Source of the DNA: Sphingomonas faeni
GTDB taxonomy: Bacteria > Pseudomonadota > Alphaproteobacteria > Sphingomonadales > Sphingomonadaceae
Assembly (NCBI RefSeq): GCF_003053745.1
Contig: NZ_QAYE01000006.1
Span: forward strand, 248,001 to 312,000
Direction: 5' to 3'
Length of the DNA stretch: 64,000 nt
Each line of letters begins with the position of its first letter. Position 1 is the stretch's first letter. Below, piece by piece: positions 15,985-24,755 of this stretch. Made by a program: the position numbers and the translations under genes. The notes beneath the pieces were generated by a model that made no database searches, was not told the DNA's origin, and worked only from the letters and a program-made list of their open reading frames with translations.

Positions 15985-18852
15985 TCAAAGCGTGCGTTCG
16001 CGCATCTCGACTTCGAACGTCTCGAGGACGTCGCCGGCCTTGATGTCGACGAAGTTCGACGTGAACGTCACGCCGCACTCGAGCCCCGCACGGACCTCGG
16101 CGACATCATCCTTGAAGCGACGCAGCGATGCGATCTCGCCCTGGTAGATGATGACGTCGTTGCGCGTGATACGCGCCTTGAGCGCCTTGCGGATGTTGCC
16201 CTCGGTAACGAGCAGACCCGCCGCCTTGCCGTGCTTGCCCGCCGAGAAGACCTCGCGGATATCGGCACGACCGACGACCGTCTCGAACGCTTCCGGCCCA
16301 AGCTCGCCTGCCATCCCCGCCCGGATCTCGTCGATCAGGTCGTAGATCACGTCGTAATATTTGAACGCGACCTTCTGGCGCTCGGCGATCTCGCGTGCCT
16401 TGGCGTTCGGGCGAACGTTGAAGCCGATGATCGGTGCCCCCGAAGCGGCCGCCAACGTGACGTCCGACTCGGTGATGCCACCGACGCCCGAGCTCAGCAC
16501 GCGTGCCTTGATCAGGTCGGTGGAGATCTTGTTGATCGCCCCGACGATCGCCTCGACCGTGCCCTGCGTATCCGCCTTCACGACCAGCGGATATTCGATC
16601 GCCTGCTTTTCCTTCAGCGCCGAGAACATGCTCTCGAGGCTGGCAGGAACCGATGCGGTCCGCTTGTCGGTCTTCACGCTGCGGCGATATTCCGCGACTT
16701 CGCGGGCGCGTGCCTCGTTCTCGACGACCTGGAACGGATCGCCCGCCTGCGGAACACCCGACAGACCGAGGACCTCGACCGGCATCGCCGGACCCGCTTC
16801 CTTGATCTGCTTGCCCTTGTCGTCGACCAGCGCACGGACCTTGCCGCTCTCGCCACCGACCACGAAGATGTCGCCAACCCGCAGCGTACCGCGGTTCACG
16901 AGGATCGTCGCGACCGGACCACGGCCCTTGTCGAGCTTGGCCTCGATCACCGTACCCTCGGCGGCGCGATCCGGATTGGCGCGCAGTTCGAGCAGTTCGG
17001 CCTGGAGCTGGATCTTCTCGATCAACGCATCGAGACCGATCTTCTTGGTCGCGGAAACTTCGACGTCCTGGACGTCGCCGCCCATGTCCTCGACCACGAT
17101 CTCCTCGCTCAGCAGGCGCTCGCGCACCTTCTGGGCATTGGCGCCTTCCTTGTCGATCTTGTTGATCGCGACGATCATCGGCACGCCCGCCGCCTTGGTG
17201 TGGGCGATCGCTTCCACCGTCTGCGGCATCAGGCCGTCATCCGCCGCCACCACCAGGATGACGATGTCGGTGACGTCCGCGCCGCGTGCACGCATCTGCG
17301 TGAACGCCTCATGGCCCGGCGTGTCGAGGAAGGTGATCTTCGACTTGTCCTTCAGCGTGACCTGGTAGGCGCCGATATGCTGGGTGATGCCACCCGCTTC
17401 GCCGCGCACCACGTCGGTGCCGCGCAGGGCATCGAGCAGCGACGTCTTGCCATGATCGACGTGACCCATGATCGTGACGACCGGGGCACGCGGCTTCAGC
17501 GTCTCCTCGGCATCGTCGATCGTGTCGTTGGCCAGATCCTGGTCGACATCGCTGACGCGCGTCAGGTTGTGGCCGAACTCGGTGACGAGCAACTCGGCGG
17601 TATCCTGGTCGATCGTCTGCGTCATCGTGACGGGCATGCCCATCTTGAACAGTGCCTTGACGAGGTCGGCACCCTTCTCGGCCATGCGGTTGGCGAGTTC
17701 CTGCACGGTGATCGCCTCTGGGACGACGACGTCGCGGATCTGCTTGGCCTGCGCCTCGCGCGGACCACCGCTACCACGACGCTCCTTCTCACGCGCACGC
17801 TTCAGCGCGGCGAGCGAACGAGCCCGTGCACCATCACCATCGCCGAGCGCGCGGTTGACGGTGAGCTTGCCCGAAGTGCGACGATCGTCGCCCTTGCGGT
17901 CACGCTGCTGCGGACGCGCAGGCACTGCGTCGCGACGGACGCCACCAGCCGGAGCGTTGACGCCAGTCGCACCGGGGCGAGCCGCGGTCGTGCCGGCATT
18001 CGCAGCCGTGGTCGGCGCTGCGGCAGCGGGTGCTGCGACAGGCTTTGGCGGCGGCGGAGGACGCTCGGGACGCGCCACCGGCGAGAACCGGCGTGGTGCC
18101 GGGAACGCCGGATCGCGGGTCAGTTCGAGAATGGGCGGCGGTGCCGGCGGAGCGACGGGAGCCGGCGCAGGCTTGGGGGCCGGCGCAGGCTTGGGGGCCG
18201 GCGCAGGAGCAGCCACTACCGGAGCGGGCTTCGGTGCAGGCGCAGGAGCCGCGGCAACCGGTGCCGGGGCAGGCGCCGCAGCAACGGGGACTTCGACCGG
18301 CGCAGGCGCTGGCGTCGGAGCCGCGACCGGAGCGGGAGCCGCTTCGACCACGGGTGCCGGTGCCGGCGCAGGGGCCTCGACGGGCTTCGGCGCCTTGGCT
18401 TCAGCCTCGGCACGCGCACGATCGGCGACGCGATTACGCTCGTCCTCGATCGCCTTGGCCCGTTCGGCTTCCTGGCGACGACGCCCTTCTTCCAGCGTGT
18501 TCATGCGCTGCTCTTCGGCCTCGCGGAGCAGCTTGGCCTGGCGCTCCTGCGGCGACAGATTGCTCTGCTGCTGACGCACGGGGGCGGGCGCAGGCTGCGG
18601 TGCACGCGCCTGCGGTGCCGGAGCTGCGGGGGCAGCCGCCGGGGCGGGCGCAGCAACCGGTGCGGCATCCGCGACCTGCACGTCGGGCTCGCCCGGACGG
18701 CGCAGGACGCGCGCGCGCTTGGTTTCCACGATCACCGTATTCGATCGGCCGTGGCTGAAGCTCTGCTTCACCTGGCCGGTCTCGACCGTGCGCTTCACAC
18801 CCAAAGGTGCGCGCATGCCAAGTTTCGGCTTCTCGTTGTCCGTGTCGCTCAC
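15985..18852 (-). CDS. infB: Translation initiation factor IF-2
   Basis: GTPase that brings fMet-tRNA to the 30S subunit and promotes subunit joining. 955 residues. The N-terminal part is a long Pro/Ala-rich and charged extension (about residues 60-330), followed by the IF2 N-terminal domain ([20 protein letters not shown]), then the G domain with [15 protein letters not shown] (about 460), DTPGHEAF and NKIDKEGAN, and the C-terminal domains II-IV ending [10 protein letters not shown]. Start overlaps the end of ylxR by four bases (ATGA). Order nusA, ylxR, infB, rbfA is conserved in bacteria. Confidence 0.98.
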   Translation of the reverse strand: MSDTDNEKPKLGMRAPLGVKRTVETGQVKQSFSHGRSNTVIVETKRARVLRRPGEPDVQVADAAPVAAPAPAAAPAAPAPQARAPQPAPAPVRQQQSNLSPQERQAKLLREAEEQRMNTLEEGRRRQEAERAKAIEDERNRVADRARAEAEAKAPKPVEAPAPAPAPVVEAAPAPVAAPTPAPAPVEVPVAAAPAPAPVAAAPAPAPKPAPVVAAPAPAPKPAPAPKPAPAPVAPPAPPPILELTRDPAFPAPRRFSPVARPERPPPPPKPVAAPAAAAPTTAANAGTTAARPGATGVNAPAGGVRRDAVPARPQQRDRKGDDRRTSGKLTVNRALGDGDGARARSLAALKRAREKERRGSGGPREAQAKQIRDVVVPEAITVQELANRMAEKGADLVKALFKMGMPVTMTQTIDQDTAELLVTEFGHNLTRVSDVDQDLANDTIDDAEETLKPRAPVVTIMGHVDHGKTSLLDALRGTDVVRGEAGGITQHIGAYQVTLKDKSKITFLDTPGHEAFTQMRARGADVTDIVILVVAADDGLMPQTVEAIAHTKAAGVPMIVAINKIDKEGANAQKVRERLLSEEIVVEDMGGDVQDVEVSATKKIGLDALIEKIQLQAELLELRANPDRAAEGTVIEAKLDKGRGPVATILVNRGTLRVGDIFVVGGESGKVRALVDDKGKQIKEAGPAMPVEVLGLSGVPQAGDPFQVVENEARAREVAEYRRSVKTDKRTASVPASLESMFSALKEKQAIEYPLVVKADTQGTVEAIVGAINKISTDLIKARVLSSGVGGITESDVTLAAASGAPIIGFNVRPNAKAREIAERQKVAFKYYDVIYDLIDEIRAGMAGELGPEAFETVVGRADIREVFSAGKHGKAAGLLVTEGNIRKALKARITRNDVIIYQGEIASLRRFKDDVAEVRAGLECGVTFTSNFVDIKAGDVLETFEVEMRERTL

Positions 18853-19802
18853 TCAAATTCCTCAGTCATGTCCACGGCCGGGCGTGTTCCGGTCGATCCG
18901 GACGCCTGTTGTATCGGTGGCGCCCCATTTTGTGGTGACGCCGATGCGCCCTGCGAGGCCGTTTCGCAAGACACGGAAGAAGGTTCGGGGCCGATAAAAT
19001 GCAGCCAACGGTCGAGCGCTTCGCTCACCCGCTTTGCTGCAGCGCGGTCGGTCAGGCCAATGTGTACCACATTTTCCCGCCCCAGCGCCAACGCCAATAT
19101 GGTGCGCGATACCGGGAGTGCCAACCCCCGCAAACCCGAGCCCTCGACATCGTTGCCGATGCGCCACGCCTGATCGAGCTTGCGGTTGCCGTCCTCGGCC
19201 GCGTCGGACGCGTGATACAGCGCCTTCAGCTTGCCCTGCCGCGCGTTCTGCTCGATCCGGTCGGAGCCGATCAGCACCGTGCCGGAGCGCGATTCGAGCC
19301 CGAGCCGGTCGAGCGCGTTACGCTCCAGCGCGGATTCGATCTTGGCCGGAAGCTCAGGATCGATGGTGAACTCGCCGGTCTTGAACGCGCGGGAGAGAGC
19401 GCCCTTGAGCTTGCCCTTCTTGATCGCGGCTTCGAGCTCGACTCGAGTCACGCCAATCCACGCGCCGCGGCCGGGAGCCTTGGCCCGCACGTCGGGAAGG
19501 ATCTGGCCATCGGGCGACAACGCGAGTCGCACGAGGTGCGGCCTGACGTCGCGCTCGCCCGAAAGGATACACTTGCGAACGGGCATGTCTTCATCCCCCT
19601 CCAGCAAGCGGGAGTGGCTAGGGGTGGGCTCGCGCTCACCTCCATTGCTGCCCTTAGCCTTAGCCTTGGACGCGTGAGATTTGGCCGAAGCGTCGCCCTT
19701 GGCCGAAGCCGGGCGCCCACCCCTCGGTCCCCTCCCGCTTGCGGGAGGGGAGGAAGGCAGGGTTTCGGTAGCGCCTAGCGCCTCATCGGGAGGGTTCCGC
19801 AT
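18849..19802 (-). CDS. YlxR/DUF448 and L7Ae-like RNA-binding protein with N-terminal palindromic insertion
   Basis: 317-residue fusion typical of alphaproteobacteria: a YlxR (DUF448) domain starting PVRKCILSGERDVRPHLVRL, with GRGAWIGVTRVELEAAI, followed by a ribosomal L7Ae/L30e-like domain (DRLGLESRSGTVLIGSDRIE through ENVVHIGLTDRAAAKRVSE). YlxR proteins are RNA- or RNase P-associated regulators. The start MRNPPDEALG is family-like, but residues about 17-70 are encoded by a palindromic family B element (19594-19753) placed between the start and the DUF448 core. An internal ATG at 19585 (MPVRKCIL) could also be used and would bypass the insertion. Lies between the tautomerase gene and infB. 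Confidence 0.88.
   Translation of the reverse strand: MRNPPDEALGATETLPSSPPASGRGPRGGRPASAKGDASAKSHASKAKAKGSNGGEREPTPSHSRLLEGDEDMPVRKCILSGERDVRPHLVRLALSPDGQILPDVRAKAPGRGAWIGVTRVELEAAIKKGKLKGALSRAFKTGEFTIDPELPAKIESALERNALDRLGLESRSGTVLIGSDRIEQNARQGKLKALYHASDAAEDGNRKLDQAWRIGNDVEGSGLRGLALPVSRTILALALGRENVVHIGLTDRAAAKRVSEALDRWLHFIGPEPSSVSCETASQGASASPQNGAPPIQQASGSTGTRPAVDMTEEFE
19594..19753. repeat. Palindromic element, family B, inside ylxR
   Basis: Arms CCCCTCCAGCAAGCGGGAGT and CCCCTCCCGCTTGCGGGAGG, inner boxes GGGTGGGCTCGCGC and GGGCGCCCACCCC as in the hrpB copy, with a longer centre of about 75 bases. Relative to its host gene it is inverted compared with the hrpB copy, yet its first arm is translated in the same frame (SPPASGRGPRGG here, PPPASGKGPGGG in HrpB). 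Confidence 0.83.
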
Positions 19803-20022
19803 GTGCGTCCTCCTGCGCTGGAGTCGTCTTCGGAGCGTCGCGGTCGACCAGGAGCTGGCCGCCCGCGCCGTAATTCTCGGTCGAGACCTCTTCGATCACG
19901 ATCTGCACCGCAGCCGGGTTCTTTCCCAGCCGCTGCACGAGCGACTGGGTGACGTCGGCGACGATGCCGGACTTCTGGTCCTTGGTGGCGGACCCCGAGA
20001 TGCGGATGCTGACGAAGGGCAT
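19783..20022 (-). CDS. 4-oxalocrotonate tautomerase-family protein
   Basis: 79-residue small protein of the tautomerase superfamily. After Met removal the N-terminus would be the catalytic Pro1 (MPFVSIRISGSA), followed by KSGIVADVTQSLVQRLGKNP, VQIVIEEVSTENYGAGGQLL, matching the beta-alpha-beta fold with the typical ENYGAGG segment. The basic Arg usually near residue 11 and the exact substrate cannot be assigned. It is inserted between nusA and ylxR: its ATG overlaps the nusA stop (TGATG-like junction) and its end overlaps the ylxR start by 20 bases, so it is translated with the operon. The last 15 residues look non-homologous. Confidence 0.82.
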   Translation of the reverse strand: MPFVSIRISGSATKDQKSGIVADVTQSLVQRLGKNPAAVQIVIEEVSTENYGAGGQLLVDRDAPKTTPAQEDAHAEPSR

Positions 20023-21797
20023 CAGGCCTTGTCGCCCTCGTTCTTCGTGTCGGTCTTGTCCGCAGCGTCCTCGACCACAACGTCATCAGCCGAAGCGTCC
20101 TCAACCACGGCTTCGTCGGCCGTCGTCTCTTCAGTCGCAGCGTCCTCGACCACGGCGTCGTCAGCCGAAGCCTCTTCCACCGGGGTTTCGTCCGCTTCGA
20201 CGTCGTCGGCCGAAGCCTCCGGAGCCTCGTCCTCGAACCAGTGCGCGCGAGCGGCCATGATGATCTCGTTGCCCTGTTCGTCGCTCAGGCCATATTCCGC
20301 GAGAATCCCGCCCTTGGGCTCGGGCCGCTTCGGCGCATCTTCATTGCGACGGCGTGGCTCGACGCGCTTCTTCTCGACCAGCTCGTCGGTCGCGAGATCT
20401 GCGAGGTCGTCGAGCGTCTTGATGCCCGCCTTGCCGAGCGTGACCAGCATCGCCTCGTTGAGATACGGCATGCCGGCCAACGCGTCCTCGACTCCAAGCG
20501 CGGTACGCTCCTCGCGGCTCGCAGCGTCGCGACGCTCGAGCGCCTCGGTCGCACGGTTCTGCAGCTCGCCCGCCAGATCCTCGTCGAAGCCCTCGATGCC
20601 GGCGATCTCCTCGACCTCGACATACGCGACCTCCTCCAGGTTCGTGAACCCTTCGGCGACCAGCAGCTGCGCGAGCGTCTCGTCGACGTCGAGCTCCTTC
20701 TCGAACATCGCCGAGCGCTCGACGAAGTCCTTCTGGCGCTTCTCCGACGCATCCGCCTCGGTGAGGATGTCGATCGCCTTGCCGGTCAGCTGCGACGCGA
20801 GCCGCACGTTCTGGCCACGACGGCCGATCGCCAGCGAAAGCTGGTCATCGGGAACGACCACCTCGATACGCTCTTCCTCCTCGTCGATTACGACGCGCGA
20901 CACCGACGCCGGCTGCAACGCGTTGACGACGAAAGTCGCGATGTCGGGCGACCAGGGGATGATGTCGATCTTCTCGCCCTGCATTTCCTGCACGACGGCC
21001 TGGACGCGCGAGCCCTTCATTCCGACGCACGCACCGACCGGATCGATGCTCGAATCATGCGAGATGACGCCGATCTTCGCGCGCGAACCCGGATCGCGGG
21101 CCGCGGCCTTGATCTCGATGATGCCGTCGTAGATCTCGGGCACTTCCTGCGCGAACAGCTTCTTCATGAAGTCTGGATGCGCTCGGCTGAGGAAAATCTG
21201 CGGCCCACGGTTCTCGCGGCGGACGTTCAGGATCAGCGAGCGAATGCGGTCGTTGACGCGCACCACTTCGCGCGGGATCTGCGCGTCGCGACGGATGACG
21301 CCCTCGGCGCGACCCAGGTCGACGACGACATGGCCGAACTCGACGCGCTTGACGACGCCGGTGATGATCTCGCCCGCGCGGTCCTTATACTCTTCGAACT
21401 GTCGCTCGCGCTCGGCGTCGCGGACCTTCTGGAAGATGACCTGCTTGGCGGCCTGTGCGGCGATGCGGCCGAACTCGATCGGAGGCAGCGGATCGACGAT
21501 GAAGTCGCCGAGTGCTGCGTCCTTCTGGAGCTTCTGCGCGCCCTTGACGTCGACCTGCTTGAAATAATCGTCGACCGCCTCGACCACTTCGACGACGCGC
21601 CACAAGCGCAGATCGCCGGTGTTCGGATCGAGCTTCGCGCGGATGTCGTTCTCGGCGCCGTAGCGCGAGCGGGCGGCGCGCTGGATCGCGTCCTCCATCG
21701 CCTCGATCACGATCGCCTTGTCGATCATCTTCTCCGACGCGACCGAATTCGCGATCGCGATCAGTTCCGCGCGGTTTGCGGTGACTGCCGTGGCCAT
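20022..21797 (-). CDS. nusA: Transcription termination/antitermination protein NusA
   Basis: Binds RNA polymerase and nascent RNA to modulate pausing, termination and antitermination. 591 residues: N-terminal RNAP-binding domain (AELIAIANSVASEKMIDKAI), S1 domain (AGEIITGVVKRVEFGHVVVD), two KH domains (GVISHDSSIDPVGACVGMKG, SLAIGRRGQNVRLASQLTG), two acidic helix-hairpin repeats (LLVAEGFTNLEEVAYVEVEE), and a strongly acidic tail of repeated ADDVVVEDA-type units in the last 45 residues. ATG at 21797 overlaps the rimP stop by one base. The low-complexity tail is lineage specific. Confidence 0.97.
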   Translation of the reverse strand: MATAVTANRAELIAIANSVASEKMIDKAIVIEAMEDAIQRAARSRYGAENDIRAKLDPNTGDLRLWRVVEVVEAVDDYFKQVDVKGAQKLQKDAALGDFIVDPLPPIEFGRIAAQAAKQVIFQKVRDAERERQFEEYKDRAGEIITGVVKRVEFGHVVVDLGRAEGVIRRDAQIPREVVRVNDRIRSLILNVRRENRGPQIFLSRAHPDFMKKLFAQEVPEIYDGIIEIKAAARDPGSRAKIGVISHDSSIDPVGACVGMKGSRVQAVVQEMQGEKIDIIPWSPDIATFVVNALQPASVSRVVIDEEEERIEVVVPDDQLSLAIGRRGQNVRLASQLTGKAIDILTEADASEKRQKDFVERSAMFEKELDVDETLAQLLVAEGFTNLEEVAYVEVEEIAGIEGFDEDLAGELQNRATEALERRDAASREERTALGVEDALAGMPYLNEAMLVTLGKAGIKTLDDLADLATDELVEKKRVEPRRRNEDAPKRPEPKGGILAEYGLSDEQGNEIIMAARAHWFEDEAPEASADDVEADETPVEEASADDAVVEDAATEETTADEAVVEDASADDVVVEDAADKTDTKNEGDKA

Positions 21798-22393
21798 CAA
21801 TGCTGTCCTTCTTCGGTGTCGGCCTCGTGAGCATCGGGCTCATCGGTGGGCGTATCTTGATAGAAAACCTCGTCCGCGCCTTCGGTGGAAAGCGGCGCGG
21901 TCGCGGCGATGAGACGGTCGGTCATGACGAGCTTGGCGTCGGCGACTTGCGAAAAGTCGATCGTCATGAGCTTGTGCTTGTTGACGTCGACGGTGATCTT
22001 CGTCCCCTCGACGCCCATCAGATTGCCCGAAATCTGCTTGCGGTCCTCGAACGGCTCGACGAGGCGAATGCGCGCCTCCTGGCCTTCCCAGTCTGCGAAG
22101 TCCTGGAGCCGGGTCAGCGGACGATCGATACCGGGGCTCGATACTTCGAGACGATACGCGTCCTCGCCGACCGGGTCCTTGCCCTCGGCTTCGAGCGCAT
22201 CGAACTTGTCGGAGATGCGGCGCGACAGCTCGGCGCAATCCTCGATCACCAGCTGGCGGGTGTCGGGGCGCTCGGCCATCACCTGCAACGTCGGATCGGA
22301 CTTGCCGCCCTGCATGCGCACGCGCACGAGGCTGAGGCCGAGCGCGGTCGCCTCGGGTTCGATCAGGTCGGTCAGCAGGGCGATATTCGCCAT
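21797..22393 (-). CDS. rimP: Ribosome maturation factor RimP
   Basis: 198-residue factor for 30S assembly. Characteristic features are IEPEATALGLSLVRVRMQGG, LQVMAERPDTRQLVIEDCAELSR, YRLEVSSPGIDRPLTRLQDF and the C-terminal SH3-like domain with KQISGNLMGVEGTKI. The ATG at 22393 (MANIALLTDLIEPE) fits the family; a weaker in-frame ATG lies at 22414. First gene of the leftward translation operon; its promoter must lie in 22394-22571, shared with the divergent dehydrogenase gene. The C-terminal 25 residues are acidic. Confidence 0.96.
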   Translation of the reverse strand: MANIALLTDLIEPEATALGLSLVRVRMQGGKSDPTLQVMAERPDTRQLVIEDCAELSRRISDKFDALEAEGKDPVGEDAYRLEVSSPGIDRPLTRLQDFADWEGQEARIRLVEPFEDRKQISGNLMGVEGTKITVDVNKHKLMTIDFSQVADAKLVMTDRLIAATAPLSTEGADEVFYQDTPTDEPDAHEADTEEGQH

Positions 22394-22571
22394 CGAAATT
22401 CCAAACAGGGCCAAAGCACAGGTGATTGCCGCCGCGGAGCAAGCCCCGCAGCCTCTTCATCTGGCGATGTAGAGAAGTGGTGCCTCTATACGCGGGGTGG
22501 CGCTGCTCTGCAAGCGGGAGCAACCTTCGTTTAGTACGCTGCGTTAGCGCAGGGATTTCCGGGAGAAGATC

Positions 22572-23696
22572 ATGATTCGCAAAACGCTGTTCGCCACTGG
22601 GTTGCTGACAACCACGCTGCTCGCCTCGACCGCTTGTTCCGCGCAACCGGCCGCGGCGGGGAAGCCATTCAAGGAGACGGTGGTCGCCGATTTCGATTCG
22701 CCCTGGGCGATGACGTTCCTGCCCGACAAGCGCATGCTGGTGACCGAAAAGAAGGGCCAGATGCTGCTCGTCTCCGCCGACGGCAAGTCGCGCCAGACCG
22801 TCGCGACGCTCACCGTCGATTCGGCCGGGCAGGGCGGCTTGATGGACGTCGTCCTCGCGCCCGACTTCGCGACCAGCCAGCGCGTCTATTTCAGCTATTC
22901 GACCGCGGGCGAGGGCGGCAAGGGCGTCGTCCTCGCACGCGGTCGCCTACGTCCGGATGGTGGCGGCGGCCAGAGTCTTGGCGAGATCGAAGCGTTGTTC
23001 AGCGCGCGGCCATTCGTCGAGGGCAATGGCCATTATTCCGGCCGCATAGCGTTCTCGCCCGACGGCAAATACCTGTTCTTCACCAATGGCGAGCGCCAAA
23101 AATTCACGCCTGCGCAGGACCCGAAGATGACGCTCGGCAAGGTCCTCCGCCTCACGCTCGACGGCAAGCCCGCCCCCGGCAACCCGCTCGTCGCAAAGGG
23201 TTTCGCGCCCGAGATCTGGAGCTACGGCCACCGCAACCTGCTTGGGCTCGCGTTCGACGCGCAGGGCAATCTCTGGGAGCAGGAGATGGGCCCCAAGGGC
23301 GGCGACGAGGTCAATCTCATCAAGCCCGGCCTCAACTATGGCTGGCCCAACGCCTCGAACGGCAGCAACTACGACGGCACCGACATTCCCGATCACAAGC
23401 CTGGTGACGGTTACGAGCCGCCTAAGGTGTTCTGGAACCCGGTAATCTCCCCCGGCGGCCTGATGATCTATTCGGGCAGCATGTTCCCGCAGTGGAAGGG
23501 CGACGCGTTCATCGGCGGTCTGTCCTCGAAGTCCCTCGTCCGTGTCCACCTTACCGGTACCAACGCGGCCAAGGGCGACCAATGGGACATGGGAGCAAGG
23601 ATTCGCGAAGTCGAACAAGGCCCCGACGGCGCGATCTGGGTGCTGGAAGACGGCGGCGACTCACAAGGTCGCCTGATCAAACTGACCGCGAAGTAA
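22572..23696 (+). CDS. PQQ-dependent sugar dehydrogenase family protein (YliI-like)
   Basis: 374-residue exported six-bladed beta-propeller of the soluble aldose sugar dehydrogenase / glucose-sorbosone dehydrogenase family, expected to oxidise sugars in the periplasm using PQQ. N-terminal signal with lipobox LLASTAC (Cys22), so probably a lipoprotein. Typical segments: DSPWAMTFLPDKRMLVTEK, GQGGLMDVVLAPDFA, GNGHYSGRIAFSPDGKYLFF, EIWSYGHRNLLGLAFD, WEQEMGPKGGDEVNLI and GLNYGWPNAS. GGGAG-type ribosome site (GGGAGAAG) precedes the ATG. Single gene, divergent from rimP. Actual PQQ use and substrate are inferred from the family. Confidence 0.9.
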   Translation: MIRKTLFATGLLTTTLLASTACSAQPAAAGKPFKETVVADFDSPWAMTFLPDKRMLVTEKKGQMLLVSADGKSRQTVATLTVDSAGQGGLMDVVLAPDFATSQRVYFSYSTAGEGGKGVVLARGRLRPDGGGGQSLGEIEALFSARPFVEGNGHYSGRIAFSPDGKYLFFTNGERQKFTPAQDPKMTLGKVLRLTLDGKPAPGNPLVAKGFAPEIWSYGHRNLLGLAFDAQGNLWEQEMGPKGGDEVNLIKPGLNYGWPNASNGSNYDGTDIPDHKPGDGYEPPKVFWNPVISPGGLMIYSGSMFPQWKGDAFIGGLSSKSLVRVHLTGTNAAKGDQWDMGARIREVEQGPDGAIWVLEDGGDSQGRLIKLTAK

Positions 23697-23704
23697 CCTA
23701 AATT

Positions 23705-23810
23705 CCCCTCCCGCTTGCGGGAGGGGTTAGGGGAGGGCACGACGTACGTACTGGCGTCCGGTCCATCAGGCGCGCCCCTCCCCCGACCCCTCCCGCAAGC
23801 GGAAGGGGGG
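23705..23810. repeat. Palindromic element, family B, intergenic copy
   Basis: Arms CCCCTCCCGCTTGCGGGAGG and CCCCTCCCGCAAGCGGAAGG between the convergent dehydrogenase and thioesterase genes. It is the same family as the copies inside hrpB and ylxR, so those insertions belong to a repeat that also occurs outside genes. Confidence 0.85.
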
Positions 23811-23820
23811 CAGAAATGCG

Positions 23821-24210
23821 CTAGTCCCGCACGATCAGGTAATTCATCCGTGCCGCGGCAATCGGTTTGTCGCGCTCGTCCTGCCACGCGGTCGCCTCGA
23901 CATTAGCCACCCGGTTCCCCAACCGCGTCACTACGCCCGCCGCCCGCGTAGGCTTGTCCCGGCCACCCCGCATGAAATCGACGGTAACGTTCACCGGCTT
24001 GATCCGCCCGCCACCCTCGGCTTCCAACGCATGCTGCAAAGCCGCGATAGCCGCCATCTCCAGCAACCCCGAGATCGCACCGCCATGCAGGAACCCCGGC
24101 CGCCCCAGCACGTCATCGGCAAACGGCATCAGCAACACCGGTGGCGCGCCGTCCTCGGCTTCGACCGACACGCGGAGAATCTCCGCATAGGGAGGCAAAC
24201 CGATCGTCAT
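23821..24210 (-). CDS. PaaI-type hotdog thioesterase
   Basis: 129-residue hotdog-fold acyl-CoA thioesterase. The signature GRPGFLHGGAISGLLEMAA carries the conserved HGG loop and a following acidic residue, and VNVTVDFMRGG is the typical central strand. A CoA-thioester hydrolysing role in fatty or aromatic acid metabolism is inferred. Its ATG overlaps the end of the neighbouring thioesterase gene by four bases, so the two form a bicistronic unit that may act as a heteromer or on related substrates. Confidence 0.87.
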   Translation of the reverse strand: MTIGLPPYAEILRVSVEAEDGAPPVLLMPFADDVLGRPGFLHGGAISGLLEMAAIAALQHALEAEGGGRIKPVNVTVDFMRGGRDKPTRAAGVVTRLGNRVANVEATAWQDERDKPIAAARMNYLIVRD

Positions 24211-24662
24211 GCCTCGATCCGTCGGTTGAGACCCATGCCGGCGACGTCGCCCACCACCATGAACGTCCCCGCGACATGCGCCAGCGGATCGCCCGGGTCG
24301 CCGTCATGCGCCTGCCCGCGCACGAACGCGATCGAGCGCGTGATCCGGTAGCATTCGCCACGGCCGATCACCGTCTTTCCCGGAGTCGCCGGCCGCAGGT
24401 AATCGACCCGCAGGTCGAGCGTCGCGTGCGGCACGAACGCCTTGCGCTTGATCCAGATCGCGAGGCTCGTCGCCATGTCCATCATCGTGATGATCGGCCC
24501 CGACGCGATCACGCCGCTCGCGCGGTCGCCGATCAGCCGTTCGTCATACGGCAGCGAAAGCTCCGCCCAGTCGTCGCCATGCGCGTGATAGCGCATCCCC
24601 AGCGCGGCACCGTGCCCGCCGAACCCGCGCGTCGCAAACCATTGTGGATCAAAACCAGCCAT
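24207..24662 (-). CDS. Hotdog-fold thioesterase family protein
   Basis: 151-residue PaaI/DUF4442-like hotdog protein. Recognisable are MRYHAHGDDWAELSLPYDER, IASGPIITMMDMATSLAIW (the position of the usual HGG motif, here SGP, with the catalytic-type Asp retained in MMDMA) and LDLRVDYLRPATPGKTVIG. The altered HGG suggests different or weak activity. First gene of a two-gene leftward operon and divergent from the enoyl-CoA hydratase gene, consistent with a shared role in acyl-CoA turnover. Confidence 0.83.
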   Translation of the reverse strand: MAGFDPQWFATRGFGGHGAALGMRYHAHGDDWAELSLPYDERLIGDRASGVIASGPIITMMDMATSLAIWIKRKAFVPHATLDLRVDYLRPATPGKTVIGRGECYRITRSIAFVRGQAHDGDPGDPLAHVAGTFMVVGDVAGMGLNRRIEA

Positions 24663-24755
24663 TGCCCGCCTCTACACGCCGGGTGGCCGCGCGCAACATT
24701 GCGGGGGAGGGCAGGGCCGGTTAGCGTCGCTGCAAAGATCGAGAGGATCGCCACT

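Noticed and set aside
16231..19173. 980-residue open frame antisense to infB
   Set aside because: Shadow of infB; no domain or start signal.
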